Notes: a model not told the origin generated them from the sequence alone. 64,000 nucleotides of DNA from JAKZRT01 sp965247915 (GCA_965247915.1 OZ252048.1:558001-622000), one strand, 5' to 3'; shown: positions 26,906 to 37,290, counted from the first letter of the stretch. Translations and numbers: made by a program.

Positions 26906-28087
26906 TCAGATTTTTACCAAGGCCGCGGTTGCGTACATGAAGATGACGCCGGCCGACAGACCACCCAAAACGGATGGTTTCAAGAAGGTTTCAAGCCCCA
27001 ACCGGTTGGTGCGCATCACATATGTTCCGACCTGAACCACGACCTGAAGGATGGCGCCGGCACCAACAGCAAGGGCCAACGCACCCCATTGCGGTGAAAA
27101 CGCAAAACTGCCGAGCCACATGCCAACCACCGCTGGTCCGCCGGCAAGCAGGGCGAGACCGGCAAAGGCCCACAACGATGGCCGCTTTTTCAGGATCGGC
27201 GCGGCAATTCCGATGCCCTCGGTGACGTTGTGCAGGGAAAATCCCAGGATCAGGAAGGTTCCGAGGCCCGCCGATCCGGCCGCGAACGCGGCGCCAATCG
27301 CAAGCCCTTCGCCCAGGTTGTGCAAGCCAATTCCGAGCGCAATATAGGTCGAAAGCGCCAGACCTGTCGGCGGCCCCCTCCGCTGCCCAACAGCCATGAG
27401 AAACAGAAAGGTCGCCATAGCCACGATCACGACCATGACCGGTCCCTGAAAGATTGCCGCCGCGCCGGTCACGATTTCCAGGGCTTCTTCGGCCGAGTCG
27501 ATCATAAGAAATATCAGCAGCCCGATCGTGAGCGCCATCAGAAAGTTCAAGCCGTCTCGGCCCACTCCGCGCAGGACCGGATAGAACATCAGGCCGAAAA
27601 CGATCGGGACAATGCCGACAAATATCCCCACCAGCGCCTGAAATCCAAGCTGTTTGACGGTAACTTTGGGCGTCGGCAGAGCGACCTCAATTTCCTGCGT
27701 AAAAGTCGCACCCGAATTGGTAACAACAGTGATTGCATGTGGTTCCCCCAGCATCCAGGGAAACGGCAGGTTCAGCCAGGCGGTTGACCCTCGGGGAATG
27801 TCGCCGGGCGGGTCTTGTTCGAATTGCCAATAGGCGGCATCGACCTGAACCTGGGCGATGCGCATGGGCTCAGAGCCACCGGCCCTGACCAGAAGCCGCA
27901 AAAGCCCATCGTCCAGCACCACCCGCTCGAACGTCAGGTTTTCGACCGGCGGAATACCTTTTTTGAAACTGGCAAACGGGTCCGCAACCACAATCCACGC
28001 CACCGCCGCCAACAAAAGCGACAGCGGCAAAAGCAGCCAGAGAAATCTGGACGGGCCAGCGCGATCTGATCTTGTGGCGTCGCTCAT
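26906..28087 (-). CDS. ZIP-family metal transporter with an extra N-terminal extracytoplasmic domain
   Basis: 393 residues. After one N-terminal membrane anchor (FLWLLLPLSLLLAAVAWIVV) comes an extracytoplasmic domain of about 110 residues, unusual for ZIP proteins. Eight helices follow. The ZIP metal-site motifs are LHNLGEGLAIGAAF (TM4) and LHNVTEGIGIA (TM5). The start at 28087 follows the multicopper oxidase stop by one base, so the two form an operon. An oxidase plus permease pair suggests uptake of a metal that is first oxidised, for example iron or manganese; that is an inference. Confidence 0.82.
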   Translation of the reverse strand: MSDATRSDRAGPSRFLWLLLPLSLLLAAVAWIVVADPFASFKKGIPPVENLTFERVVLDDGLLRLLVRAGGSEPMRIAQVQVDAAYWQFEQDPPGDIPRGSTAWLNLPFPWMLGEPHAITVVTNSGATFTQEIEVALPTPKVTVKQLGFQALVGIFVGIVPIVFGLMFYPVLRGVGRDGLNFLMALTIGLLIFLMIDSAEEALEIVTGAAAIFQGPVMVVIVAMATFLFLMAVGQRRGPPTGLALSTYIALGIGLHNLGEGLAIGAAFAAGSAGLGTFLILGFSLHNVTEGIGIAAPILKKRPSLWAFAGLALLAGGPAVVGMWLGSFAFSPQWGALALAVGAGAILQVVVQVGTYVMRTNRLGLETFLKPSVLGGLSAGVIFMYATAALVKI

Positions 28088-28088
28088 C

Positions 28089-29204
28089 CTATACCTCCAC
28101 AACATCAAAGTTTGCCATCCAGCCCAGTTCGGTGAATTCGGCTTGATGGGCATGGAACATATACAGACCCGGCTCGTGGTCGGCGAAGCTGAATTCTATT
28201 ATTCCGCGTTCGGCCTGACATTGAACGATTATATCAACCGTTTTCAAAGTCGGTGTCAGCGTGGTTCCCTGATTGTAATAATCAAAAAAGTTGCCGTGCA
28301 AATGAAACGAATTTATTGGATCGAATTCGACAGTATTGATCAGATATATTCGCACTGGCCGGTTTTTCTCGATTCGGATTGGGTTTTTCATATAGGCAAA
28401 CGCAACGGTGTTGGCGCCGTAAAATTCATTCTCTTCGTCAAAATTGGTGTCAAAGGCATTCATGACCATGACCATTTCCTGCCAGTGATCATTCTCGCGT
28501 GTCCCGGTCAGTCGCGACCGGGCGACGTTGACATGTTCGATGTGGCGATCCGGGTCAGGGTCAACCACAAAGGCGCCGTACATGCCTTTCGCCATATGCC
28601 GTTTCAGCGGCAGCGCATGGCAGTGATAAAGGTGGCAGCCAAATGGTTTGGCGTCAAATTCATACGTAAATTCCTCTCCCGGCGCAACCATTCCGGCGGT
28701 GCCGTTGACGCCGTCCATACGGGCAGAGTGGATGCCGTGAAAATGCATCGAATGCGGGTGCGAGCCGAAGTTCTTGAAATTGATTCGAATTCGATCGCCT
28801 TCCTTGGCGCGCAGCGCCGGGCCAGGCACACGGCCGTTGAATGTCCACGCCGGGTAATAAACACCGGGCGCAATCTCAATTTCCTTGTCCTCGCCGACGA
28901 CCTCGAATGTTCTCAGGTTGCGGCCATCAGGCAGAACCTCGACGCTGCCCGTTTCCCAATCGGTCAGCATAGTCATTGGATCAAAGCCGTTCGCCGCACT
29001 GTCGACCTCGCCAACAGTCATCATCATTCCATGCGAATCCATATAGTCGCCCGAGGCCATTTCCATGGTCGTGGCTTGCGCGGATTGTTCTGCCTGGCCC
29101 TTTGCGCTTTTGCCATAAGCCGCTGACCCTCCAGCGACCGCCAGGCCGGCCATCAGAACCCCCCTGCGACTTACCGGCTCTGCTTCATTTTCAGTACGGG
29201 CCAT
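28089..29204 (-). CDS. Tat-exported multicopper oxidase, two-cupredoxin type
   Basis: 371 residues with a twin-arginine signal (SRRGVLMAGLAVAGG) and two cupredoxin domains. Copper ligands are visible in HSMHFHGIHSARMDG and HLYHCHALPLKRHMAKGM (domain 1), and in NSFHLHGNFFD and FHAHQAEFTELGWM (domain 2). It therefore holds type 1 and trinuclear copper sites. Residues 40-65 are rich in Met and His, a possible metal-binding segment. It is first in an operon with the ZIP transporter, which points to a ferroxidase- or manganese-oxidase-like role in the periplasm. Confidence 0.88.
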   Translation of the reverse strand: MARTENEAEPVSRRGVLMAGLAVAGGSAAYGKSAKGQAEQSAQATTMEMASGDYMDSHGMMMTVGEVDSAANGFDPMTMLTDWETGSVEVLPDGRNLRTFEVVGEDKEIEIAPGVYYPAWTFNGRVPGPALRAKEGDRIRINFKNFGSHPHSMHFHGIHSARMDGVNGTAGMVAPGEEFTYEFDAKPFGCHLYHCHALPLKRHMAKGMYGAFVVDPDPDRHIEHVNVARSRLTGTRENDHWQEMVMVMNAFDTNFDEENEFYGANTVAFAYMKNPIRIEKNRPVRIYLINTVEFDPINSFHLHGNFFDYYNQGTTLTPTLKTVDIIVQCQAERGIIEFSFADHEPGLYMFHAHQAEFTELGWMANFDVVEV

Positions 29205-29728
29205 CAGTGTCTCCGATGTTAATAGCTGCGTAGAAATGCCAGCGGCATTGGTCTGGACTGTTCCGCAAGGCGCTGGTTACAGCACCTGTTTGTTGCGAAT
29301 CACTCGCATTTGGCGGCATGCTACAGGTTTATGAGAATGACTTGCAATTGATTTCGATGCCAGGGTGTTGCGCGGGGGGCCAGGCAGCGGACGAAAGCCA
29401 GCATTCGATGAATCCTCAAGCCAATCAGGCGGACGACCGCAACCGGCCCGGCCGGCTGGCTTCAGCCAACTTCGACAGTTTAATGTTTACGCACCGACAA
29501 GTGGCGAATTCACTTGAGGCTTATTCGAACCAGAACAACAATTTTCTGTGGATTCGAATTTTGTGCGGTAACCATATTTTGATAAATTTGCCCGATCACA
29601 TTCAGAGAATTCTTAGGTGCCGCCAGAGATTTGGGCCGCAATGGTTCGCTTCGATCTGGCGCACAAACACGTGGACGGCGCTGGCTCGATGCCTCTGTCC
29701 CTGAAGCGGTCCAGAGAGGAAGTGATTA
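29205..29728. other. Non-coding stretch between the multicopper oxidase and the glycan genes
   Basis: About 520 bases with no frame that looks like protein. It must contain the promoter of the minus-strand oxidase-ZIP operon and that of the plus-strand glycan genes. The part near 29460-29620 is A+T-rich. No hairpin terminator is obvious. Confidence 0.5.
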
Positions 29729-30793
29729 TTGCAGTTCGATGTGGTTTTTGTTTCAAACACCGGCAGGGTTGATCGACCGTACTACGACCCCTCGGTTCGC
29801 TACCGGGCCTTCAACCCAGCTGAATATCTCCGGCGGCAGGGTCTGCGGGTCACGCTGATGGGTCAGGCCACATTCGAACAATATTCCGATGATTTGGCGG
29901 CATCCCGGGCAATCGTTTTTCACCGGCCAAACGCGACCGAGGCAATGTTGCGCTATGTGACGCGCAACGCCAAGCGAAAGCTGCTGATCGCCGATTATGA
30001 CGATTTGATTTTCGATGTTTCGGCCGCCCCCGAAACACCGGCGGTCATGGACCGGGGTGAACCCGTGGCGCAAGTTGCGCGGTCGCTGGCTTCGAACGCC
30101 GAAATCGGCAGTTTGTTCGGGAAGAAAACCGCATCGACGATACCCCTGGCGCAAGCGGCAAAATCGATTTTGGGCGGCGAAATAGCAGTAGTGCACAATG
30201 CACTTGATCCGATTTACCTCGATATTGCGCGCACCCTTCTGGACCATCGCCTGAACGCCGAACCGGAATATGATCTTGCCTATTTTTCGGGAACCGCCTC
30301 GCATAACAAGGACCTCGCGACAATTTCACCGGTGATCGCCGACTATTTGGACGAGCGCAGGTATGCGCGCCTGTTGCTGGTCGGTCTGGTCGCCCTGCCT
30401 GATGATTTGCACTCGAAACGGGACCGGATAAACCGGCTGCCGGTGCGACCGTTTCATGCGCTGCCAGCGCTTTTGATAAGGTGCCGTATGGCCCTTGGTC
30501 CGTTGGTGCGAAACCAGTTCACGGACTGCAAGAGCGGTCTCAAATTCTTTGAAAGCGCTGTTTTGGGCACGCCGGTCGCGGCCACCCCGGTTCCTGACGT
30601 GGATCGATTTGAAAGCCCGCTGCTGTTCAAATGCCGGACCGCGGACGATTGGGCCGCGGCTTTTTGGGCACCGCCGCTGGTGCCGGCTGCTATGGCCGAA
30701 GCCGCGCGTGAGATCGCTCGAGAAATCGGTCTGGACCGGCCAATGGCGACCTTCCGCGACACCTTCATGAAGGAATTTTCGAATGCCGCGTGA
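29729..30793 (+). CDS. Glycosyltransferase-like protein of a surface-glycan locus
   Basis: 354 residues resembling a GT-B glycosyltransferase. The N-terminal Rossmann part starts FDVVFVSNTGRVDRPYYD and includes LLIADYDDLIFD. The C-terminal part has DLAYFSGTASHNKDLATI and a donor-site-like KSGLKFFESAVLGTPVAATP. The TTG at 29729 follows GAGAGGAAG at good spacing. It overlaps the start of the next capsule-type gene by 11 bases. Specific sugar and acceptor cannot be told. Confidence 0.7.
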   Translation: MQFDVVFVSNTGRVDRPYYDPSVRYRAFNPAEYLRRQGLRVTLMGQATFEQYSDDLAASRAIVFHRPNATEAMLRYVTRNAKRKLLIADYDDLIFDVSAAPETPAVMDRGEPVAQVARSLASNAEIGSLFGKKTASTIPLAQAAKSILGGEIAVVHNALDPIYLDIARTLLDHRLNAEPEYDLAYFSGTASHNKDLATISPVIADYLDERRYARLLLVGLVALPDDLHSKRDRINRLPVRPFHALPALLIRCRMALGPLVRNQFTDCKSGLKFFESAVLGTPVAATPVPDVDRFESPLLFKCRTADDWAAAFWAPPLVPAAMAEAAREIAREIGLDRPMATFRDTFMKEFSNAA

Positions 30794-32536
30794 TCGGGAT
30801 CGTCCGCTGAGGGTTTTGTTTTATTCCGAGCCGCACCCGTTGCGAAATACATTCACTGAACATGTGCAGGTCACCCGGACAATCGGGCCAATACTCTATC
30901 GCCTGCATTGCGCGAACCGGATCGATTTGAGGATTCTGTGCAATGGTCAGGCCGCCGCAGCTGTGCGCGAAGAAAAACACGGTTTTGCCGCTGCCCTGAT
31001 TGACCTGACCGACGCGGAGGAAAATGAACTTTGGTCCCGGTTCGGTCGGTGGGACGACCGGGCCATCGGACAGTGGATCGATCTGGTGCGTGGCCAGGGA
31101 CCCGTGACAGATTTCTACGCAGGCGTGTTGGCCCGGGTCCATGGCGACACCCCGATTGATGTGATCCTGACTTGGTCGGAAAACGGTGCAGTGCGCCGCT
31201 TTTCCGACGCCCACAACATTGCGGTGCTGCACGGCGAGCTTGGCCCCACCAGGCTGCCGTTCACGCCCACTTTGTATTTCGATATGGCCGGCACCAACGG
31301 CAACGCATCGCTGCGCCACCGGGTTCGGGACCGGCTGGAGGATAACGCGGATAATCAGCCGGTGCTGTCCGCTGCGTCGTGGTTGGTTGCTTGCGACCGC
31401 GCCAACAAACATCCCACGACGCTTGCCTCGCCTCTGGACCTGAGCCAGACTTTCCAGCCCAAAGCCCAGCATTGCTTGCCCGACACGCCTTATGTCTATG
31501 TGCCCTTGCAGCTTGCAGACGATCTGAACACCATCCTGCATTCACCGTTCAAAACACCCAAAGAATTTCTGAAAGCGGCGCTCGAGCGCGCCGATTCCAT
31601 GGGATACCGGGCGGTCATCAAAGGCCACCCAGGGTCGCTCACAAGACCCTATAACCTGCGCCACGAAGTCGAGGCCCTCGACTATGTCTCGGACCGATGG
31701 CCTGAGGCAGTCCTGATCCCGCGCAACGCATCGTCAGCGCTTTCGATCCACGCAATGGGCAACGCCAGCTACACGATGACAATAAACAGCTCGGTCGGTT
31801 TCGAGTCCATGATGCTCGGCGTGCCGGCCTTGGTCTTGGGCGAGGCGATTTATGACGCGGCCGGGTGGTTGAACGCCAACGTGAAAATGACAAGGGCAGG
31901 TGAGCCAAGCAACCACAGCCCGGCCCTCGACCGGCTTGTCTCGGCCCATATGAGCCGCGAATTTGTGCCGCTGGAGGTGGTTCAGAATTCCGACTACCTT
32001 TTGCACCAGCTTCGCAGCGCCGCCTCGGTGTGCGAACAAAAAACGTCTGTCGATCTGGATTTCACAGGTTGGCATCTGGCGCAAATACCGGTTGCTGGTC
32101 TGTCCGCAGTCGAAGGGACAGAGCCGCCGCAAAAGTCGAAGCCGTCCCCGAAATCCGCAGAAATTATGCGCCCGAAAAAGCCAACCACGGTCCAAAAGAT
32201 TGCCCTGGGCGATGGCGTGATAACCCTGAATCCAAGCGGGAAAACCCTGCGCCAGGATGGCAAGAGCTTCCATGGAAACATCGAACGTATCGAGCGCGAT
32301 CACGATGGAAAAAGATGGGCTACCGGCTGGTGTCTGGATTTCGCGGGCATGGCGCCGCCGACCGAGATCTACGCCTTGTCGTTTGAGCAGATTCACACCT
32401 CGGAATTTGAGCGTGTACTGCGCTATGATGTGTTTGAAACCTACCCTGAAAGTCCGGCGACGGTTGAAGCCGGCTTCAAGATCAGCCTGCCCGACAAAGG
32501 CAGAGGCCACAGGTTCGAATCCTGTCGGGTGCGCCA
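30783..32536 (+). pseudogene. Capsule polysaccharide synthesis-like protein, C-terminus replaced by an att junction
   Basis: About 575 native residues with a KpsS/LipB-like capsule-synthesis core: VIKGHPGSLTRPYN, then TINSSVGFESMMLGVPALVLG and IYDAAGWL, as in enzymes that add Kdo linkers or export-related sugars. From about residue 574 (PDKGRGHRFESC) the frame reads through the 3' end of a tRNA gene and on into a mobile element. The original C-terminus is therefore lost and an artificial tail of about 55 residues is predicted up to 32675. It is translationally coupled to the glycosyltransferase upstream. Activity of the truncated protein is doubtful. Confidence 0.6.
32503..32536 (+). other. 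tRNA 3' fragment, probable attachment site
   Basis: The sequence has a T arm (ACAGG-TTCGAAT-CCTGT), then CGGGTGC, G and an encoded CCA, which is the last ~34 bases of a tRNA. No 5' half is present; upstream is the capsule gene. A tyrosine-recombinase gene lies 85 bases to the right. This is the classic 3' att remnant left by integration into a tRNA gene. The amino acid is not determined from this fragment. Confidence 0.8.
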
Positions 32537-32620
32537 ACTAAAACATTTCCTTTCAGTTGGTTGCGGGATTTGTGCAATAATTGCACTCTTTGAGTTTCTT
32601 TGCACCTGGCAAGAAACCCC

Positions 32621-33402
32621 CTATTTTCGCCCGTCCATGGCGTCCGCTGTTTCCCGCTGGAAATCAACATGGTGATGGAAATAGACACGTTCGAGTGTTT
32701 GGATCGACGTGCCAAAATATCCCGCCGCATCGGCCAATGGAACGCCAGCAAACATCGCCCAAGTCACGGCGGTATGCTTCAAGGTGTGCGGTGAGACGCC
32801 CTCGAGTCCTGCATCACGGCAGGACCGGGCGAAGGCGCTCTTCACACTTGAGACCGGGTGTCCCCTGAACTCAACCGCCCAATTGGCCCCGTTGGCCTGC
32901 CTTCGCTTCATGTGCCCAAGCAGCTTGCGCGGCATTCTCACTGGCGGTTTGCGTTTGGTCGTTTTGCGATCATTCTGACCGGCGCGATAGATCACACCCT
33001 TTTGGCAGTCGATCCAGCCGCCCCTTGTCTGTGGAACGAAACGAAGGCCCAGAACCGTCTGTGATCTGGTGCCGGTATAAAGCGCAATGAGAATGAACCA
33101 TGCGACGTGCCGTGATCTGGAATCGGACCTGGCTGCGCGGATCAAGTGGGCGACTTCGTCGCGGGTCAACCAGCGATCTTTCGCCACTGGTCTGTCCGGC
33201 AGGTGAACCCTTGGTGCGCGGGTGATGTAACCCTCAAGCAAGCAGTATTCCACAGCCGCCCTCAGAACCCCCAGTTCGCGCCGCACGGTTCCATCTGATC
33301 TGCCCCGGTACTTGGTGTAGCGGCGGCAGGTGTTGCCGGTAATGGTGGAGACGGGCAGGTGGCCCCAGAAATCAATGAGCGGGAACATGGCGTAGCCTAT
33401 GC
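32621..33402 (-). pseudogene. Tyrosine recombinase/integrase, N-terminally truncated
   Basis: About 260 residues. The sequence begins RIGYAMFPLIDFWGHLPVS (core-binding domain) and includes the catalytic domain: Arg in LYTGTRSQTVLGL, His-x-x-Lys in SPHTLKHTAVTWAMF, and the Tyr region TSIQTLERVYFHHH. The usual first ~80 residues (arm-binding) are missing because the frame meets the phage tail gene in a GC-rich triplet run near 33403-33425. The gene reads toward the tRNA fragment. The second motif has Lys where Arg is typical. Confidence 0.75.
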
Positions 33403-33409
33403 GCTCCGG

Positions 33410-35513
33410 GGCGGCGGCGGCGGCGGCAAGAACCCGCTGCGGACCGTCCTCATGATCGCCGTCATGGTTGCCGCGGTTTACTTCGCGCCCATTATCGGTA
33501 CCGCCATCGGCGTCACCTCGACTACCGGCGTCGCGCTGATCCAGGCGGGCCTGGCCCTTGTCGGTTCCGCCCTAGTCAATGTCCTGATCCCACCGCCCAA
33601 GCCCTCCGCCGTCACCGCCAACTTCGGCAGCGCGCCGGCGCCGAGCCCGACCTATTCGCTGCAGGCCCAGGGCAACCAGGCGCGCCTCACCCAGCCCATT
33701 CCGGTGATCTACGGCCGCCACCGCGTCTACCCCGACCTCGCCGCCACGCCGTGGACCGAGTACGACGGCAACGGGCAATACCTGCATCAGCTGCACTGCA
33801 TCGGCCAAGGCGAGCACGAGGTCGAGCAGATCCGCATCGAGGACACCCCGATCGCCTCCTTCGAGGAGATCGAGACCGAGCTCGTGGCGCCGGGCGGCGC
33901 CGTCACCCTGTTCGAGACCGACGTCGTGACAGCGCCCGAGATCGCCGGCCAGGAGTTGATCGGCGTCAATCACCGCGAGGCAGGCGAGGACGGCTGGGTC
34001 GGCCCGTTCACCGCCAACCCGGCCGGCACGAGGGCCACGGAAATCGGCATCGATGTGGTGATGCCGCGCGGGCTCTATTATGCGGCCGACGACGGCAGCC
34101 TCAAGGCCCGCACCGTCGAATGGGAGGTCGAGGCCCGGGCCGTCGACGACGACGGCGCGGCCACCGGCGGCTGGATCGCGGTCGCCTCAGAGAGCGTGAC
34201 CGCGGCCGAGAACACACAGCAGCGCAGGAGCTATCGCTACGCCCTCGATGCCGGGCGCTACGAGGTGAGGGTCAGGCGCACCAACGACAAGAGCGGCGAT
34301 GCCCGCGCCGGCCACGTCATCCACTGGGGCGGGCTCAAGGCCTTCCTCGAGGACGTGCCCGCGTTCGGCGGCGTGACCCTGCTCGCGGTCAGAATGCGCG
34401 CCACCGACAATCTCTCCCAGCGCTCGGCGCGCATGATCAATTGCATTGTCACCCGCAAGCTGCCGGTCTGGGATCCCGAGGCCGGCTGGTCCGAGCCTCG
34501 GGTCACGCGCTCGCTCGCCTCGGCCTTCGCCGACGCCGTCAGGTCACGCTATGGCGCCGGGCTCGACGACACCCGCATCGACCTCGCGGCGCTTCACGCG
34601 CTCGATGCCGTCTGGCGGGCCCGCGGCGACCGCTTCGATGCCGTGTTCGACCAAAGCCTCACGGTCTGGGAGGCGCTGACCCGGATCGCCCGCTGCGGCC
34701 GCGCGCTGCCCTTCCTGCAAGGCGGGATATTGCGCATCGCCCGCGATGCGCCGCGCACCCTGCCGGTAGCGTTGTTCGGGCCGCGCAACATCGTCAGGGG
34801 CAGCTTCCGCGTCCAATACGTCATGCCCGGCGAGGATACCGCCGACGCGGTGACGGTGACCTACTTCTCGGAACGCACCTGGGCGCCGGATGAGGTCACG
34901 GCCGCTCTGCCGGACAGCACCACCGAAGCCGCCGACAAGCCCGCCACGGTCGATCTGTTCGGCTGCACCGGCGCCCGAGCAGGCGATGCGCGAGGGCCTC
35001 TACATGGCCGCCGCCAACCGCTACCGCCGGCGCATCGTCACCTTCCGCACCGAGCTCGAAGGGCTGATCCCGACCTATGGCGATCTCATCGCGATCACCC
35101 ACGACCTGCCGCGCTGGGGCCAGGGCGGCGAGGTGGTCGAGGTCGACGGCCGTACCCTGACCCTGAGCGAGCCGCTTGAATGGGACGCAGGAGAAGAAAC
35201 GGCTGCGGGAACCGGCACGGCCACGGCCGGGCCGCCCGTTCATTATCTCGCGCTCCGCCGGCGTGACGGTGGCTTGAGCGGTCCCTGGCCGGTCGAACCG
35301 GGCGCCGATGACAGAACCGTCGTGCTGAGCGAGGACCTTGACCTCGAGCCCTACACCGGCGCCGACGAGGAGCGTACCCACTTCGCCTTCGGCGCCGGCG
35401 AGGCATGGGGCCTGCGCGCGCGGGTGATGGCCGTGCGGCCGCGCGGCGAGCAGGTCGAGATCACCGCCGTCGGCGAGGACGCCCGCGTGCACGAGGCCGA
35501 CCAAGCCGCCTGA
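33410..35513 (+). pseudogene. Phage tail-tip / host-specificity protein (lambda J-like), frameshifted and truncated
   Basis: The first frame begins after a glycine run (GGGGGGKNPLRTVL) and has a membrane-like segment, then the J-type central region (TQPIPVIYGRHRVYPDLAAT, NCIVTRKLPVWDPEAGWSEP). Near 34965 the reading frame changes to a second one that continues EQAMREGLYMAAANRYRRR, ending at 35513. A one-base-type indel separates them. The DNA is visibly GC-richer than its surroundings, so this segment came from a different source. The N-terminus is fused to a broken integrase. Confidence 0.75.
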
Positions 35514-35599
35514 CCACCACCCAACCGTAGACACACGCCGTGACGACCGTCCTTTGGGGCGGACCCGTCGTCATGGCGTTGCAGAATCGGAGACCTACC

Positions 35600-35737
35600 G
35601 TGACCGAAACCCATCTCATCGAGATCGAGCGGGTCCGCTCGGAGGCGGCGCGGCACCTTGCGGAGCATGAGATCGCCTGCGAGCGGCGCTACGGCGAGCT
35701 CCAGGCGCAGCTCACCAAGATGTCCGTCGTCATATAA
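35600..35737 (+). pseudogene. Small phage coiled-coil protein cut by IS3 copy A
   Basis: From GTG 35600 it reads TETHLIEIERVRSEAARHLA and continues as a charged helix (CERRYGELQAQLTKM). The IS3 element begins at 35721, and the stop codon at 35735 is supplied by the element. This suits the small proteins found after tail-tip genes. Same GC-rich style as the J-like gene. Confidence 0.5.
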
Positions 35738-35793
35738 AATGGGACATCAGAGCGGTTTGAGTTTTGGAGGCTCTGGTTCGTTTGTGTGATTGA

Positions 35794-36774
35794 TTATGCC
35801 GCGAGTTTTTGATGTTGCAAGCGGCGTTGTCGGATTGTCAGTTTCTTGATCTTTTCCCTTTCTCTGATGATGGCCTTGCCGCGCCCGAAGTAGACGTCGG
35901 CGGGTGTGACGTTGTTCGGGCTCTCGTGGTAGCGCTGGTTGTTGTAGTAATCGACGAAGGCCCCGATCTGGCGTTTAAGATCGCCGGGCAGATAGTAGTT
36001 TTCCAGCAAAACCCGGTTCTTCATCGTCTGATGCCAGCGCTCGATCTTCCCCTGGGTTTGCGGATGGAACGGCGCACCGCGAACGTGGTCCATCTGTCGA
36101 TCCTCGAGCCATTCGGCCAGGTCGCCAGAGATGTAGCAAGAGCCGTTATCGCTCAGCAGACGGGGCTTGTGTCTCACAACCGCCTGATCACAACCTGACG
36201 CCGCCAGGGCCAGCTCAATCGTCGCCGCCACGTCCTCGGCCCGCATGTTTGTGCAGAGCTTCCAGGCGATGATGTAGCGGCTGTAATCGTCCAGGATCGT
36301 GCTGAGATAATACCAACCCCAGCCAATGATCCTGAAGTAGGTGAAGTCGGTTTGCCACATCTGGTTGATAGCGGTGGTTTTGTCCGTGAACTCGTCGGCA
36401 GCTTTGATCACAACATAGTCGGGCGCGGTGATCAGATCAGCTTCCTTCAGAAAGCGGTAAACCGATGATTCAGAGATAAAATACTGCTTCTCATCGGTAT
36501 ACTTTACCGCCAGTTCCCGGGTCGTCAGCGCCTCGTGCTCCAGTGCAAATTCAATCAGATCGTCTCGCCGATCTTGGGGAATGCGGTTCCAGACCGACTT
36601 TGGGCAGGGTGAGCGATCCGCCAGGGCGTCAAAGCCGCCTTCGACATAGCGGTCATACCATCGGTAGAATGTGGTGCGCGGAATGCCCAGCATATCCAAG
36701 GTTTGCTTCGCAGGCAGATGGGACCCCTCAACGGTGCGGATGATTTCCAACTTCTCTGACGCTGGATACCTCAT
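35794..36774 (-). CDS. IS3 transposase OrfB (copy A)
   Basis: A 326-residue integrase-core transposase. The DDE residues lie in QTDFTYF, LLSDNGSCY and GKIERWHQTM. Its ATG overlaps the orfA stop (ATGA). It differs from copy B by Pro for Leu in the HES(P/L)NNV stretch. Full length and potentially active. Confidence 0.92.
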   Translation of the reverse strand: MRYPASEKLEIIRTVEGSHLPAKQTLDMLGIPRTTFYRWYDRYVEGGFDALADRSPCPKSVWNRIPQDRRDDLIEFALEHEALTTRELAVKYTDEKQYFISESSVYRFLKEADLITAPDYVVIKAADEFTDKTTAINQMWQTDFTYFRIIGWGWYYLSTILDDYSRYIIAWKLCTNMRAEDVAATIELALAASGCDQAVVRHKPRLLSDNGSCYISGDLAEWLEDRQMDHVRGAPFHPQTQGKIERWHQTMKNRVLLENYYLPGDLKRQIGAFVDYYNNQRYHESPNNVTPADVYFGRGKAIIREREKIKKLTIRQRRLQHQKLAA

Positions 36775-37151
36775 TCCTCGTATCCCCCATCCCCTGTCAT
36801 GCTTTTTTTGAGCAGACGGTTTTCCAGGATCAAGTCGGCCACACATTCTTTCAATGCCAAGGCCTCAGAACGTAGCTCCTTCACCTCGGGTGACGTCGCC
36901 TGACGCGCCGTATCGCCGGACAGACGGCGTTTCCCTGCTTCGGGGAACTCCTTGGACCAGCTGTAATACAGACTCTCTGAGATGCCCTCGCGGCGACACA
37001 GTGCTGAGATGCTTTCCTCGCCCCGAAGACCCGCCAAAACAATGCGGATCTTCTCCTCGGCTGAATACGTTTGCCGGGTCTTGCGGCGGATGGTTTTGAC
37101 CAGCCTGTCAGCCGAGGCTTTGCTGGTTCCGGATTGCTTGTTCATCTTCAC
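36771..37151 (-). CDS. IS3 transposase OrfA (copy A)
   Basis: 126 residues from a GTG (124 from the nearby ATG), with the helix-turn-helix of IS3 OrfA proteins (YSAEEKIRIVLAGLRGEESI, then RREGISESLYYSWSKEF) and a C-terminal leucine-rich helix for dimerisation. It differs from copy B by Lys for Arg in YSWS(K/R)EF. It overlaps orfB by four bases. Confidence 0.9.
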   Translation of the reverse strand: MKMNKQSGTSKASADRLVKTIRRKTRQTYSAEEKIRIVLAGLRGEESISALCRREGISESLYYSWSKEFPEAGKRRLSGDTARQATSPEVKELRSEALALKECVADLILENRLLKKSMTGDGGYEE

Positions 37152-37290
37152 TCCTTGACGGTTGCGATGAACCAGAAATCCTCCTGATGCTAAACCCTCA
37201 TATCTGTCCCAAAGGCGCTGACGTCAGACAGATAGGGGGTCAACATTCAATGCCGATTGACAACAGATCGGTTAGACTGCAACTCAGCAA

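Larger units (their letters stand above)
35721..37230 (-). mobile_element. IS3-family element, copy A (1510 bp)
   Basis: Inverted ends begin TGTCCGTCGTCATATAAAAT on the left and, inverted, TGTCTGACGTCAGCGCCTTT on the right. It contains orfA and orfB on the minus strand. It has the same length as copy B (45468-46977), lies in the opposite orientation, and differs only by scattered substitutions. No target duplication flanks it (AAGA left, GATA right). Confidence 0.92.

Noticed and set aside
27858..29126. A 422-codon plus-strand frame opposite the multicopper oxidase and ZIP genes
   Set aside because: The minus strand encodes copper- and zinc-site motifs; the plus frame has none.
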